Of a DNA stretch of 43,871 nucleotides, positions 23,502-31,224 are shown piece after piece. Both the position numbers and the translations under genes were made by a program. The notes under the pieces were generated by a model that saw only the letters and a program-made list of their open reading frames with translations, did no database searches and was not told the DNA's origin. Numbering within the stretch: position 1 is the first letter of the stretch; each line of letters starts with the position of its first letter. The stretch is from an uncultured Selenomonas sp. (GTDB lineage Bacteria; Bacillota; Negativicutes; Selenomonadales; Selenomonadaceae), in the NCBI GenBank assembly GCA_902766095.1, contig CACXCN010000002.1, positions 1 through 43,871 on the forward strand, in the 5' to 3' direction.

Positions 23502-24911
23502 ATGGCAGAAAAGAAGAAGACCTATGTAGAGGATATAGAGCGCACGCTCTATGATATAAAGAACGAAGACCACTCCATCTACAAGACGAAGAGCGGTCTG
23601 ACCGAGGATATCATCCGCGACATATCGGCGCGCAAGCACGACCCGAAATGGATGCTCGATTTCCGCCTCAAGTCGCTTGAGATCTATAATTCGCTCGAGC
23701 TGCCGACCTGGGGGCCGGACCTCTCCGAGCTCAATATGGATGATATCGTGACGTATGTGCAGCCGGATGCGAAGATGGTCGGCAACTGGAACGAGGTGCC
23801 GGAGGATATCAAGGATACGTTCGACCGGCTCGGCATCCCGGAAGCGGAGAAGAAATCGCTGGCCGGTGTCGGCGCCCAGTACGATTCCGAGGTCGTCTAT
23901 CACTCGATGCAGGATGAGCTCGTGCAGCAGGGCGTCGTCTACACGGATATGGAGTCGGCGCTCACGCAGTACGAGGATATCGTCAAGGAATATTTCATGA
24001 CGCTCGTGCCGCCGAAAGACCACAAATTCGCTGCGCTGCATGGCGCCGTATGGTCGGGCGGATCGTTCGTCTATGTGCCGGAGGGGGTACATGTCGATGT
24101 ACCGCTGCAGTCGTATTTCCGTCTGAACGCGGCCGGAGCCGGCCAGTTCGAGCACACGCTCATCATCGTCGAGCCTGGAGCCAGCCTGCATTTCATCGAG
24201 GGGTGCTCGGCTCCGAAATACAACGTCACGAACCTGCATGCCGGCTGCGTCGAGCTCTTCGTCAAGGAGGGCGCGCGCCTGCGCTACTCGACGATCGAGA
24301 ACTGGTCGCGCAACATGATGAACCTCAATACGAAGCGCGCCCTCGTCGAGAAGGACGGCATCATCGAGTGGGTATCGGGCTCCTTCGGCTCGCACGTATC
24401 AATGCTTTATCCGTGCAGCGTCCTGCACGGCGAGAACGCCCGCTGCGAGTTCACGGGTGTGACATTTGCCTCGAAGGGCCAGAACCTCGATACGGGTGCC
24501 AGCGTCATCCATGCAGCTCCGCATACGAGTGCGAATATCAATACGCGCACGATATCGAAGGCGGGCGGCCGCGCCACCTATCGCAGCGCCGTGAAGGTCA
24601 CGAAGAATGCGGACCATGCGCGCTGCTCGGTCAACTGCGAATCGCTGATGCTCGATGACCTGTCGCGCAGTGATACGCTGCCGACGATGGATATCGAGGG
24701 CGATGAGGCAGATATCGGGCATGAGGCAAAGATTGGCCGCATCAGTGATGAGGCGGTATTCTATCTCACGAGCCGTGGCATCGATGAGGAGGAGGCCCGT
24801 GCGATGATCGTGCGCGGCTTCGTCGAGCCGATTGCCAAGGAACTGCCGCTCGAATACGCTGTCGAGATGAACAATCTCGTCAATATCGAGCTCGAAGGTA
24901 CGATGGGCTGA
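23502..24911 (+). CDS. sufB: Fe-S cluster scaffold protein SufB
   Basis: 469 residues, normal SufB length. Conserved blocks: GLTEDIIRDIS at the N terminus, AVWSGGSFVYVPEGV, a beta-helix core with ASLHFIEGCSAP, and GGRATYRSAVKV, then the C-terminal ESLMLDDLSRSDTLPTM and LTSRGIDEEEAR. It holds the nascent cluster with SufC and SufD. Start chosen at ATG 23502, 10 bases after the sufC stop; the frame is open 18 codons upstream inside sufC. The ribosome site is weak (GTGAGGCGA), as expected for a coupled gene. Confidence 0.97.
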   Translation: MAEKKKTYVEDIERTLYDIKNEDHSIYKTKSGLTEDIIRDISARKHDPKWMLDFRLKSLEIYNSLELPTWGPDLSELNMDDIVTYVQPDAKMVGNWNEVPEDIKDTFDRLGIPEAEKKSLAGVGAQYDSEVVYHSMQDELVQQGVVYTDMESALTQYEDIVKEYFMTLVPPKDHKFAALHGAVWSGGSFVYVPEGVHVDVPLQSYFRLNAAGAGQFEHTLIIVEPGASLHFIEGCSAPKYNVTNLHAGCVELFVKEGARLRYSTIENWSRNMMNLNTKRALVEKDGIIEWVSGSFGSHVSMLYPCSVLHGENARCEFTGVTFASKGQNLDTGASVIHAAPHTSANINTRTISKAGGRATYRSAVKVTKNADHARCSVNCESLMLDDLSRSDTLPTMDIEGDEADIGHEAKIGRISDEAVFYLTSRGIDEEEARAMIVRGFVEPIAKELPLEYAVEMNNLVNIELEGTMG

Positions 24912-24929
24912 GCAGGGGAGTGTGACAAA

Positions 24930-25844
24930 ATGGCTTTACAAGAAAAAGATGTAAATAATGGTACGCCAGCGGTCACGGCCGCTGCCTTGGCCGCTGAGGA
25001 ACAGCAGCGGGCGGTTTTCAGCCGGATACCGTCGCGTACCTGGCGCTGGCTCGGAGCGAATACGGCTTATATGCCCGAGGGGCTCACAGACGAGCCGGTG
25101 ACGCAGACCATCACGGTCGAGCCCGGACAGCGGGACGCTGTCGTACTGTCGGAGCGCGAGAGCGGTGCCTATACGGTACAGGCAGACGTGCAGGAGGGAG
25201 CCGTGTTGGATCTCGTGAAGGTCCAGCTCGTGCCTGACGATGCACCGTATACGAGCCGCATCTTTGTCCATCTGGGACGGGGCGCGAAACTGAACTATAC
25301 CGCCATCGAGGCTGGTGCCGTCCATACAGCGAGCAAGCTCGAGGTCGATATGGAGGGCGATGACAGCCAGAGCGATATCTGGTCACTGTATTTCGGCGAT
25401 GGCGAGTCAAAGATCGATCTCAACTACATCATCCGCCAGCGCGGACAGCGCACGGATGCCAACATGCAGGTGCGTGGAGCCCTGCTCGGCCATTCCGAGA
25501 AGACGTTCCGCGGTACGCTGGATTTCCAGCGCGGCTCGGCTGGTTCGGTCGGCCGGGAGAACGAGGAGGTCGTGCTGCTCTCGTCGGGCGTGCGCAACCG
25601 CAGCGTGCCGATCATGCTCTCGCACGAGGATGATGTGGACGGCCATCATGCCGTCTCCATCGGCAAGATGGATGAGAACAAGCTCTACTATCTCATGAGC
25701 CGCGGCCTCGACCTGGCAGCAGCCCAGCGCCTCGTCGTCGAAGCCTCATTCCAGCCCGTACTCGACCGCCTGCCGGCGAGCGAGTCGGCTCTCAGAGAAG
25801 AAATCGATGCGTACCTTTTAGGGAGGCTTTCTGAAAATGAGTGA
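24930..25844 (+). CDS. sufD: Fe-S assembly protein SufD
   Basis: 304 residues, clearly shorter than E. coli SufD (about 420). The N-terminal helical part is reduced to about 60 residues. The beta-helix core is present (GRGAKLNYTAIEAG, LNYIIRQRGQRTDANMQVRGALL), with the C-terminal SHEDDVDGHHAVSIGKMDENKLYYLMSRGL motif shared with SufB. It partners SufB in the SufBC2D scaffold. The 3' end overlaps sufS by 8 bases. Confidence 0.93.
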   Translation: MALQEKDVNNGTPAVTAAALAAEEQQRAVFSRIPSRTWRWLGANTAYMPEGLTDEPVTQTITVEPGQRDAVVLSERESGAYTVQADVQEGAVLDLVKVQLVPDDAPYTSRIFVHLGRGAKLNYTAIEAGAVHTASKLEVDMEGDDSQSDIWSLYFGDGESKIDLNYIIRQRGQRTDANMQVRGALLGHSEKTFRGTLDFQRGSAGSVGRENEEVVLLSSGVRNRSVPIMLSHEDDVDGHHAVSIGKMDENKLYYLMSRGLDLAAAQRLVVEASFQPVLDRLPASESALREEIDAYLLGRLSENE

Positions 25845-27072
25845 TGCACAGGAATTCCTGAAGGATTTTCCGCTCCTCCAGCATAAGATCAATGGCCAGA
25901 AAATCGCCTATCTCGACAACGGTGCCACCACGCAGAAGCCGGAGCAGATGATACAGACGCTCTGCGGCTACTATGGCGGCTGCAACGCGAACCCGCATCG
26001 CGGTGCCTATGCCCTGTCGATCAAGGCTACGGATATCTATGAGAATGCCCGTGCCCGCGTGCAGAAATTCATCAATGCCGCGCGCCCGGAGGAAATCATA
26101 TTCACGAAAAACGCGACGGAGGCGCTGAACCTCGTCGCCTACAGCTATGGCCTCACGAATATAAAGGCCGGCGACGAGATCGTCATCACGATCTCCGAGC
26201 ATCACAGCAACCTCGTGCCGTGGCAGTTCGTAGCCAAGACGAAGGGCGCTACGCTGAAGTACATCTATCTCGAGAAAGATGGCAACCTCTCGGAGCACGA
26301 CATCGAGACGAAGATCACGGACAAGACGAAGCTCGTCGCCGTGACGCAGGTCTCGAACGTGCTCGGGCTCGTCAACGACGTGCGCCGGGTCGTCGACAAG
26401 GCGCACAGCGTCGGGGCAGTGGCCGTCGTCGATGGCTCGCAGAGCGTCGCCCATATGAAAGTCGACGTGCAGGCCATTGATGCAGACTTCTTCGCTTTCT
26501 CGGGGCACAAGATGCTCTCGCCGATGGGCATCGGCGTGCTCTATGGCAAATACGACCTGCTCGATGCCATGCCGCCATTCCTGCGCGGCGGCGATATGAT
26601 CGAGTATGTCGAGGAGCAGAATACGACGTATGCCGAGCTGCCGGCGAAATTCGAAGCCGGCACGCAGAACGTCGGCGGCGCCGCCGGACTGACGGCTGCT
26701 ATCGATTACCTCGAGAAACTGACGTTCCCGCGCATCGAGGCCATCGAGAAAGACCTCGTCGACTATGCGCTGCCCCAGCTGCGCGAGCTGCCATTCATCG
26801 AGCTCTATGGCTGCGACAGCACGCGCGATAACAAGACCGGCATCATCACGTTCAACGTGAAGGATGTCCATCCTCATGACGTCTCGACCATACTCGATGC
26901 CGAGGGTGTGAACATCCGGGCCGGCCATCATTGCGCGCAGCCGCTCATGAAATGTCTCGGCCAGAACGCCACCTGCCGCGCGAGCTTCTATTTCTATAAT
27001 ACGCGCGAGGATGTCGACCGCTGGATCGCGGCGCTGAAGAAAGTAAGGGGGGTGCTGGGCTATGCCGACTGA
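25837..27072 (+). CDS. sufS: Cysteine desulfurase SufS
   Basis: 411 residues, class-V aminotransferase fold. PLP lysine is Lys225 in FSGHKMLSP; the persulfide cysteine is Cys366 in RAGHHCAQPL, on a short loop as in group II (SufS) enzymes. HH (SEHHSNL) stacks on PLP. It takes sulfur from cysteine and passes it to SufU. GGGAGG within sufD is its ribosome site; it overlaps sufD by 8 and sufU by 11 bases, so the operon is tightly coupled. Confidence 0.97.
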   Translation: MSDAQEFLKDFPLLQHKINGQKIAYLDNGATTQKPEQMIQTLCGYYGGCNANPHRGAYALSIKATDIYENARARVQKFINAARPEEIIFTKNATEALNLVAYSYGLTNIKAGDEIVITISEHHSNLVPWQFVAKTKGATLKYIYLEKDGNLSEHDIETKITDKTKLVAVTQVSNVLGLVNDVRRVVDKAHSVGAVAVVDGSQSVAHMKVDVQAIDADFFAFSGHKMLSPMGIGVLYGKYDLLDAMPPFLRGGDMIEYVEEQNTTYAELPAKFEAGTQNVGGAAGLTAAIDYLEKLTFPRIEAIEKDLVDYALPQLRELPFIELYGCDSTRDNKTGIITFNVKDVHPHDVSTILDAEGVNIRAGHHCAQPLMKCLGQNATCRASFYFYNTREDVDRWIAALKKVRGVLGYAD

Positions 27073-27505
27073 TCTCTCTGATGTCTATACGGAAATCGTG
27101 GGCGAGCACAGCCGCGAGCCCTTCAACAAATACCATCTCGACCATCCGACGGACTGCCTCAAGGGGCACAATCCGAGCTGCGGCGATGAGATCACGCTCG
27201 AGCTCGATGTCGAGGACGGCGTCGTGAAGGATGCTTCCTTTACCGGCGTCGGCTGCGCGATCTCGCAGGCCAGTACCGATATCATGATCGACCTCATCCG
27301 TGGCAAGACGGTCGAGGAGGCACGCCATCTGGCTCACCTCTTCATCGGTATGATCAAGCGTGAGATTACCGATGACAAAGAGCTCGAGGAGCTCGAAGAG
27401 GCGCTCGCACTGAAGAATATCTCGCATATGCCGGCCCGCGTGAAGTGCGCCGTGCTGGCCTGGCATACGCTCGATGATGCGCTGAAGGATAAGGAAAAAG
27501 CCTGA
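27062..27505 (+). CDS. sufU: Zinc-dependent sulfurtransferase SufU
   Basis: 147 residues. Zinc-site residues Cys40 (NPSCGD, with Asp42), Cys65 (GVGCAIS) and Cys129 (ARVKCAVL) match SufU, and the insert relative to IscU is present. It accepts the persulfide from SufS and delivers it to SufBCD; this is the Gram-positive arrangement rather than SufE. Gene order C-B-D-S-U differs from Bacillus (C-D-S-U-B). The stop is 12 bases before a cluster of DnaA-box-like sites. Confidence 0.97.
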   Translation: MPTDLSDVYTEIVGEHSREPFNKYHLDHPTDCLKGHNPSCGDEITLELDVEDGVVKDASFTGVGCAISQASTDIMIDLIRGKTVEEARHLAHLFIGMIKREITDDKELEELEEALALKNISHMPARVKCAVLAWHTLDDALKDKEKA

Positions 27506-27516
27506 GTAAGGCCAGG

Positions 27517-27612
27517 TTATCCACAATATCCGGTGTATATCTGCATACAAGCTGTGGATATGTGCCGGACGTTGTGGATTTTTTGTAGATATGGGGGAAA
27601 AGCTGTGGATAA
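27517..27612. promoter_or_regulatory. Cluster of four DnaA-box-like sites
   Basis: A perfect box TTATCCACA at 27517-27525 (plus). On the minus strand are ATATCCACA (27561-27553), AAATCCACA (27581-27573) and a perfect TTATCCACA (27612-27604). The three minus-strand sites are 20 and 31 bases apart, close to two and three helical turns. The last one contains the GTG start codon of the Crp-family gene. No dnaA, dnaN or rpmH is present, so this is not evidently oriC. Confidence 0.65.
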
Positions 27613-28321
27613 ACATAATCGCCAGGAAGCCCTTGTCCGTCTGCTGCAGCAGTGTACGCTGGGGAAAGGGCTGTCAGATGCGGAAGCAGGACAGCTGTTG
27701 GCCAGCAGCCAGGTGCAGCTGCGTCAGTATGATGTCGGGGAAACCGTATTCTATGAGGGCGATGAGCCTCGTTCGCTCTACATACTGATCAGCGGCCGGG
27801 TCGAAATACTGAAGGACACCTATTCCGGCCGGCGCATATTCCTCTCCGAGATCGATGAGGCGGGAGACATGTTCGGCGAGATCTACCTTGTCCTGCGCAA
27901 GCCCTATGACATGTACGTCAGGGCGGCGGCACCGTCCCAGCTGCTCGAGATATCCAGCAGCTTCATCAACATGGCGGAGGGGAATCCCTCCGGTGCCATC
28001 AGCCATATGCAGCTCATCATCTGGCAGAACCTGCTGCGTGTATTCGCCCGCAAGGCCTATTTCATGCACAGCAAGCTGAAAGTGCTGGCATCGGGCAGTC
28101 TGCGGGAGAAAATCGTGCGGCTGCTGTTCCAGCATCTGCTGCCCGACGGCAGCGGCCGCACGAACCTGCGCCTGTCGCGCGAACAGCTGGCCGCCGAGCT
28201 GGCTGTGACGCGTCCATCGCTCTCGCGCGAGCTCGGAGCGATGCAGCGCGAGGGACTCATAGAGCTCTCCGGTCGCGATATAAGCATCAGCGACATGGAG
28301 CGGTTCGAGGAGTACCTTTGA
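27605..28321 (+). CDS. Crp/Fnr-family transcriptional regulator
   Basis: 238 residues from GTG 27605, with GGGGGA upstream (the frame is open 24 codons further through the DnaA-box region). Residues 25-120 form a cyclic-nucleotide-binding-like beta barrel (YDVGETVFYEGDEPRSLYILISG), 120-165 a long dimer helix, and 165-238 a winged helix-turn-helix (REQLAAELAVTRPSLSRELG). It lacks the N-terminal Cys cluster of Fnr, so it is not an Fe-S oxygen sensor of that kind; the effector is unknown. The start codon lies within a DnaA-box-like sequence, which suggests DnaA could control it. A 9-bp hairpin follows at 28438. Confidence 0.9.
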   Translation: MDKHNRQEALVRLLQQCTLGKGLSDAEAGQLLASSQVQLRQYDVGETVFYEGDEPRSLYILISGRVEILKDTYSGRRIFLSEIDEAGDMFGEIYLVLRKPYDMYVRAAAPSQLLEISSSFINMAEGNPSGAISHMQLIIWQNLLRVFARKAYFMHSKLKVLASGSLREKIVRLLFQHLLPDGSGRTNLRLSREQLAAELAVTRPSLSRELGAMQREGLIELSGRDISISDMERFEEYL

Positions 28322-28437
28322 TACTAACCGGCAAATTCTTGTCTGCAATTTGTCTGCATTTTTTACCAGGATGTGCCGAAATGGACGGGAGCGGCTATGA
28401 CATCGCATCCTGGAAGCCGCGTCGTATATAGCACGAA

Positions 28438-28462
28438 AGGCACAGCTGGGATTGCTGTGCCT
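28438..28462 (+). terminator. Hairpin after the Crp-family gene
   Basis: AGGCACAGC/GCTGTGCCT, perfect 9-bp stem, 7-base loop; no T tail. The 28322-28792 gap holds this hairpin, a weaker one at 28534-28558 (ACTGTCA/TGACAGT), and the elements listed next; I see no gene. Confidence 0.4.
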
Positions 28463-28653
28463 CTCATGTGGGAAATATGTTGTTGAGTAAAGAATGTGTT
28501 CCACACAGCCGGGTGGGATTGACCGGCTGGCGGACTGTCAAGAGTGAATACTGACAGTACAAGCGGAGTGGGATTTCTTCACTTGCAAGTATGATTATAG
28601 ATGTAAGAAATTACAATTTCGCAACTTGGAGATTATTTTTTGTATAAAATCAC

Positions 28654-28689
28654 AAATAGGCCGTTTCTCCTAGGGAGAACGGCCTATTT
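28654..28689. terminator. Bidirectional hairpin in the 28.3-28.8 kb gap
   Basis: AAATAGGCCGTT pairs perfectly with AACGGCCTATTT (12 bp), with CTCC/GGAG inside. A/T-flanked on both strands. Confidence 0.55.
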
Positions 28690-28693
28690 GCTG

Positions 28694-28728
28694 TAGAGAT
28701 TGAAATAGAGATTAAATAGAGATTGAGA
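28694..28728 (+). repeat. Short tandem repeat, 11-12-base period
   Basis: Three units of TAGAGATTGAAA / TAGAGATTAAA / TAGAGATTGAG in the gap. Probably a small slippage tract. Confidence 0.5.
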
Positions 28729-28757
28729 GAATAGGGATCAGGAATCAAATATTGTAA

Positions 28758-28775
28758 CCCCTCCGGGGAGAGGGG
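28758..28775 (-). terminator. Candidate terminator of the small secreted protein gene
   Basis: CCCCTC/GAGGGG stem with a 6-base loop, 18 bases past the stop codon on the minus strand, followed by TTACAATATTT. Confidence 0.4.
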
Positions 28776-28792
28776 ATACCGAAGTGATGGAA

Positions 28793-29035
28793 TCAGGTGT
28801 TTTTGGCGATGATCGCGCCAACGACAGCGCCTACGATGTAAGCGGTGTTTACATCACCCTGCGATTTCGTTTTCGGATGATAGTTGTGATGCTTGTGCGC
28901 CAGCTCGGTCATTTCCGGCCGGTCCGGATGACGAGCGCTGGCCTCGGCTGCTGTGGCCGTCAGGCCGCCAATACCAAGGCTCATCATACCTACGAGGGCA
29001 ACAGCGGTTATTTTGATTTTTTTCATGTCCAGCAT
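28793..29035 (-). CDS. Small exported protein with His-rich segment and glycine-zipper-like end
   Basis: 80 residues. A signal peptide covers about residues 1-30 (KKIKITAVALVGMMSL..., probable cut after TATA or AEA). The mature part has a charged stretch with HKHHNYH near 47-53, then a hydrophobic glycine-containing end (YIVGAVVGAIIAKN). I do not recognise a family. ATG 29035 follows AAAGGAG at good spacing, and a promoter TTGCCA-16-TATAAT lies upstream, so it looks like a real gene. The upstream leader carries a second AGGAGCTG, duplicating the ribosome site. Possible roles (metal binding, envelope peptide) are guesses. Confidence 0.7.
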   Translation of the reverse strand: MLDMKKIKITAVALVGMMSLGIGGLTATAAEASARHPDRPEMTELAHKHHNYHPKTKSQGDVNTAYIVGAVVGAIIAKNT

Positions 29036-29097
29036 GATAATCAGCTCCTTTGCAGGTCTGGCGCCTATCGGACCAGCTCCTCTTGACTACAGTTGAT

Positions 29098-29125
29098 ATT
29101 ATAGCCGGAGTCATTTAGATGGCAA
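29098..29125 (-). promoter_or_regulatory. Promoter of the small secreted protein gene
   Basis: Minus-strand TTGCCA (29125-29120), 16-base spacer, perfect TATAAT (29103-29098). Confidence 0.65.
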
Positions 29126-29200
29126 TATAACCGCTGTTAAAAGTTGACATTGCAAAACTTTTTTATTGCTTAGACTGCTTTACGGGTTGATTAGGCGCGC

Positions 29201-31036
29201 TCACTGCTCCTCGCCGCCGTTTGGGTCATCGGTCAGCGTCTGCTGTCCGAGCATGGTCGTGAGGTTGCTGCGGTTGTAGGCATAGGCCGGGCTGCTGAAA
29301 TCCTGAGTTGCGAAGTAATGGTTCGAGGGTGCGTTCAGGATGCCGCATATGGTGTCATAGAGCATGTCGTTCGTGAAATAGCGGTTGCGATGTGATTCGA
29401 GCACGGAGGCGCGGCCGGGCAGGACGCTCCTGTAGGACGGGGAGAGATAGACGAACATCGGGATGCGGACCATGTCGTAGCTGAATACATCCGGATTATG
29501 CGATATCTGCAGATTCTCTCCATGGTCAGACATGTAGAACATGGCCTGCAGGTTCAGATTCTTCTGGGCGTATTCGAAAACCTGCGAGAGTATGTAGTCG
29601 GTGTAGAGTATGCTGTTGGCATACGATTCGGTGCTCGAGACCGTGGACTCGCCCTCCGGGGTGGTGAATACGTTGAACTCGCTCGGATAGCGGTTGTTGT
29701 AGTAGATATGGCTGCCCATGATGTGCAGGACGACGAAATTATCCTTATTGGGATCCAGCGCTGTCAGGTAGCTGAGCAGCGTGCCGTCGTATTTGTCGGA
29801 GAAGTTGTAGGAGTCATCGGTCCACTCCGCATGATCAGCCGTCTTGGCTACGAGCGTGATGGCGCTGTCGAACTGTCCGTAGCGGCCCTGGTTGCTGAAC
29901 CACCAGGTCTCATAGCCGGCTTTATGGGCCACGTCGATGATGGAGGTCGAGTCGTAGAATTCCTTGCCATTGTACTGGCTCTGCTCGGTCAGGGCGCGCT
30001 GCAGGACTGGCACCGTCTGGGACCAGCTGGAGTAGGCATTCTGGAAGGAGATGAAGCCGCTGTCCGGCTGGCTGAGCTTCTCATCGAGCCAGGGAGTATC
30101 CTCATAGGGGAACGACGGGGTGTAGGCATGCATGTAGTCGCGCGAGGCCGATTCGCCGATGACGAGGATCACGGTTCCCGGGGCCTTGGCCGGCAGCGTT
30201 TCGTATCTGTCGATGGCCAGATCATCCAGACGCTCATCATGGCCGACGCCGTACTCCTGGGTCTGCTCGACGTACGTTGTGACGTCGTTCCACTGCTCGG
30301 CCATGGACGTCAGCGGCAGATAGTAGTACAGGGCATAGATGCTGCCGATGACCAGGGCGGCGAGCACGCCCATGCGTCCAGCAGTAGGTCCGTCGTCGGT
30401 TACGGTACGGGCGATGGCCAGATGGCAGCGATAGGCGGCATAGAGCAGCACGGCGATGACAGCCAGGATGATGCAGGCCGGCAGTACGCCGACGTTCGAC
30501 TGAATGAAATCAAGGCTTTCCTTGTAATTCGTGAGGTATACGGCCATGAGCGAGGCCGGGGTCAGGCAGTGCCAGACGAGGAAATAGTAGGCATACTCGA
30601 GAAATGGCACGAACAGGGCCACGAAATTCAGCAGCGAGGCCAATACGGCGAACACGCGGATATGACCGATATGATAGCAGGCGCTCTCGAGTGATGTTAT
30701 CAGTATGAGGGCAGCCGTGCCGACGATGAAGTCGAAACAGATGAGAGACTGATACCATACACTGTTGTACGTCCAGGCGTAGAGCAGCGGGAAGGCACTG
30801 GCCCAACCGATGCCCGAGAGGAGATTCGGGATCATGGCGCGCGATAAGAGCGGGACGCGGGTCGCATATTGCAGGGCTATGAGTGCGCCGATTACCGGCA
30901 GCAGTATGGGCATGAAGTACTCAGCGCCCATATCCTCACCAATATCGATATAGAAAGCGATGAGGCAGACAAAATAAATGCTGGCAGCTATGATCCAGCG
31001 TAGCAGGGAATCGGAATTTGTACGCGTATCAGGCAT
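29201..31036 (-). CDS. Phosphoethanolamine transferase (sulfatase-fold, EptA-like)
   Basis: 611 residues. The N-terminal third has about five to six membrane helices; the rest is an extracytoplasmic alkaline-phosphatase/sulfatase-fold domain. Motifs: VILVIGESASRDYMHAY (metal-site start), SSWSQTVPVL (region of the Ser/Thr nucleophile) and MSDHGENL with following SHN (metal and zinc ligands). Such enzymes move phosphoethanolamine from phosphatidylethanolamine to lipid A, Kdo or periplasmic glucans, which supports an outer membrane and LPS in this organism. The modification can alter sensitivity to cationic peptides. The acceptor cannot be told from sequence. GGGAG precedes the ATG. Confidence 0.9.
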   Translation of the reverse strand: MPDTRTNSDSLLRWIIAASIYFVCLIAFYIDIGEDMGAEYFMPILLPVIGALIALQYATRVPLLSRAMIPNLLSGIGWASAFPLLYAWTYNSVWYQSLICFDFIVGTAALILITSLESACYHIGHIRVFAVLASLLNFVALFVPFLEYAYYFLVWHCLTPASLMAVYLTNYKESLDFIQSNVGVLPACIILAVIAVLLYAAYRCHLAIARTVTDDGPTAGRMGVLAALVIGSIYALYYYLPLTSMAEQWNDVTTYVEQTQEYGVGHDERLDDLAIDRYETLPAKAPGTVILVIGESASRDYMHAYTPSFPYEDTPWLDEKLSQPDSGFISFQNAYSSWSQTVPVLQRALTEQSQYNGKEFYDSTSIIDVAHKAGYETWWFSNQGRYGQFDSAITLVAKTADHAEWTDDSYNFSDKYDGTLLSYLTALDPNKDNFVVLHIMGSHIYYNNRYPSEFNVFTTPEGESTVSSTESYANSILYTDYILSQVFEYAQKNLNLQAMFYMSDHGENLQISHNPDVFSYDMVRIPMFVYLSPSYRSVLPGRASVLESHRNRYFTNDMLYDTICGILNAPSNHYFATQDFSSPAYAYNRSNLTTMLGQQTLTDDPNGGEEQ

Positions 31037-31145
31037 TGGAATGCTCCCTTTTCATAGAAAGAACGGTGGAGCTGTGTCGCAGCGTGCGCAAGCTCCAGTA
31101 GTATCATAAAATTTGAGAATGAATATTACCTATAGTATTCTAGCG

Positions 31146-31196
31146 AAAAAGCACCTTTCCGTCAATGTCAGCTCAGATAAGCTGCAGGAAAGGTGC
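31146..31196 (-). terminator. Terminator of the double CobT gene
   Basis: 10-bp perfect stem GCACCTTTCC/GGAAAGGTGC with an inner CAGCT/AGCTG hairpin; followed by TTTTT on the minus strand, 28 bases after the stop codon. Confidence 0.85.
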
Positions 31197-31224
31197 CGAA
31201 GCGCGTTTTTCGTGATTGCAGAGA

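Noticed and set aside
27506-27612. Chromosomal origin at the DnaA boxes
   Set aside because: No dnaA, dnaN, recF or rpmH beside it and no obvious AT-rich unwinding element; kept only as a DnaA-site cluster.
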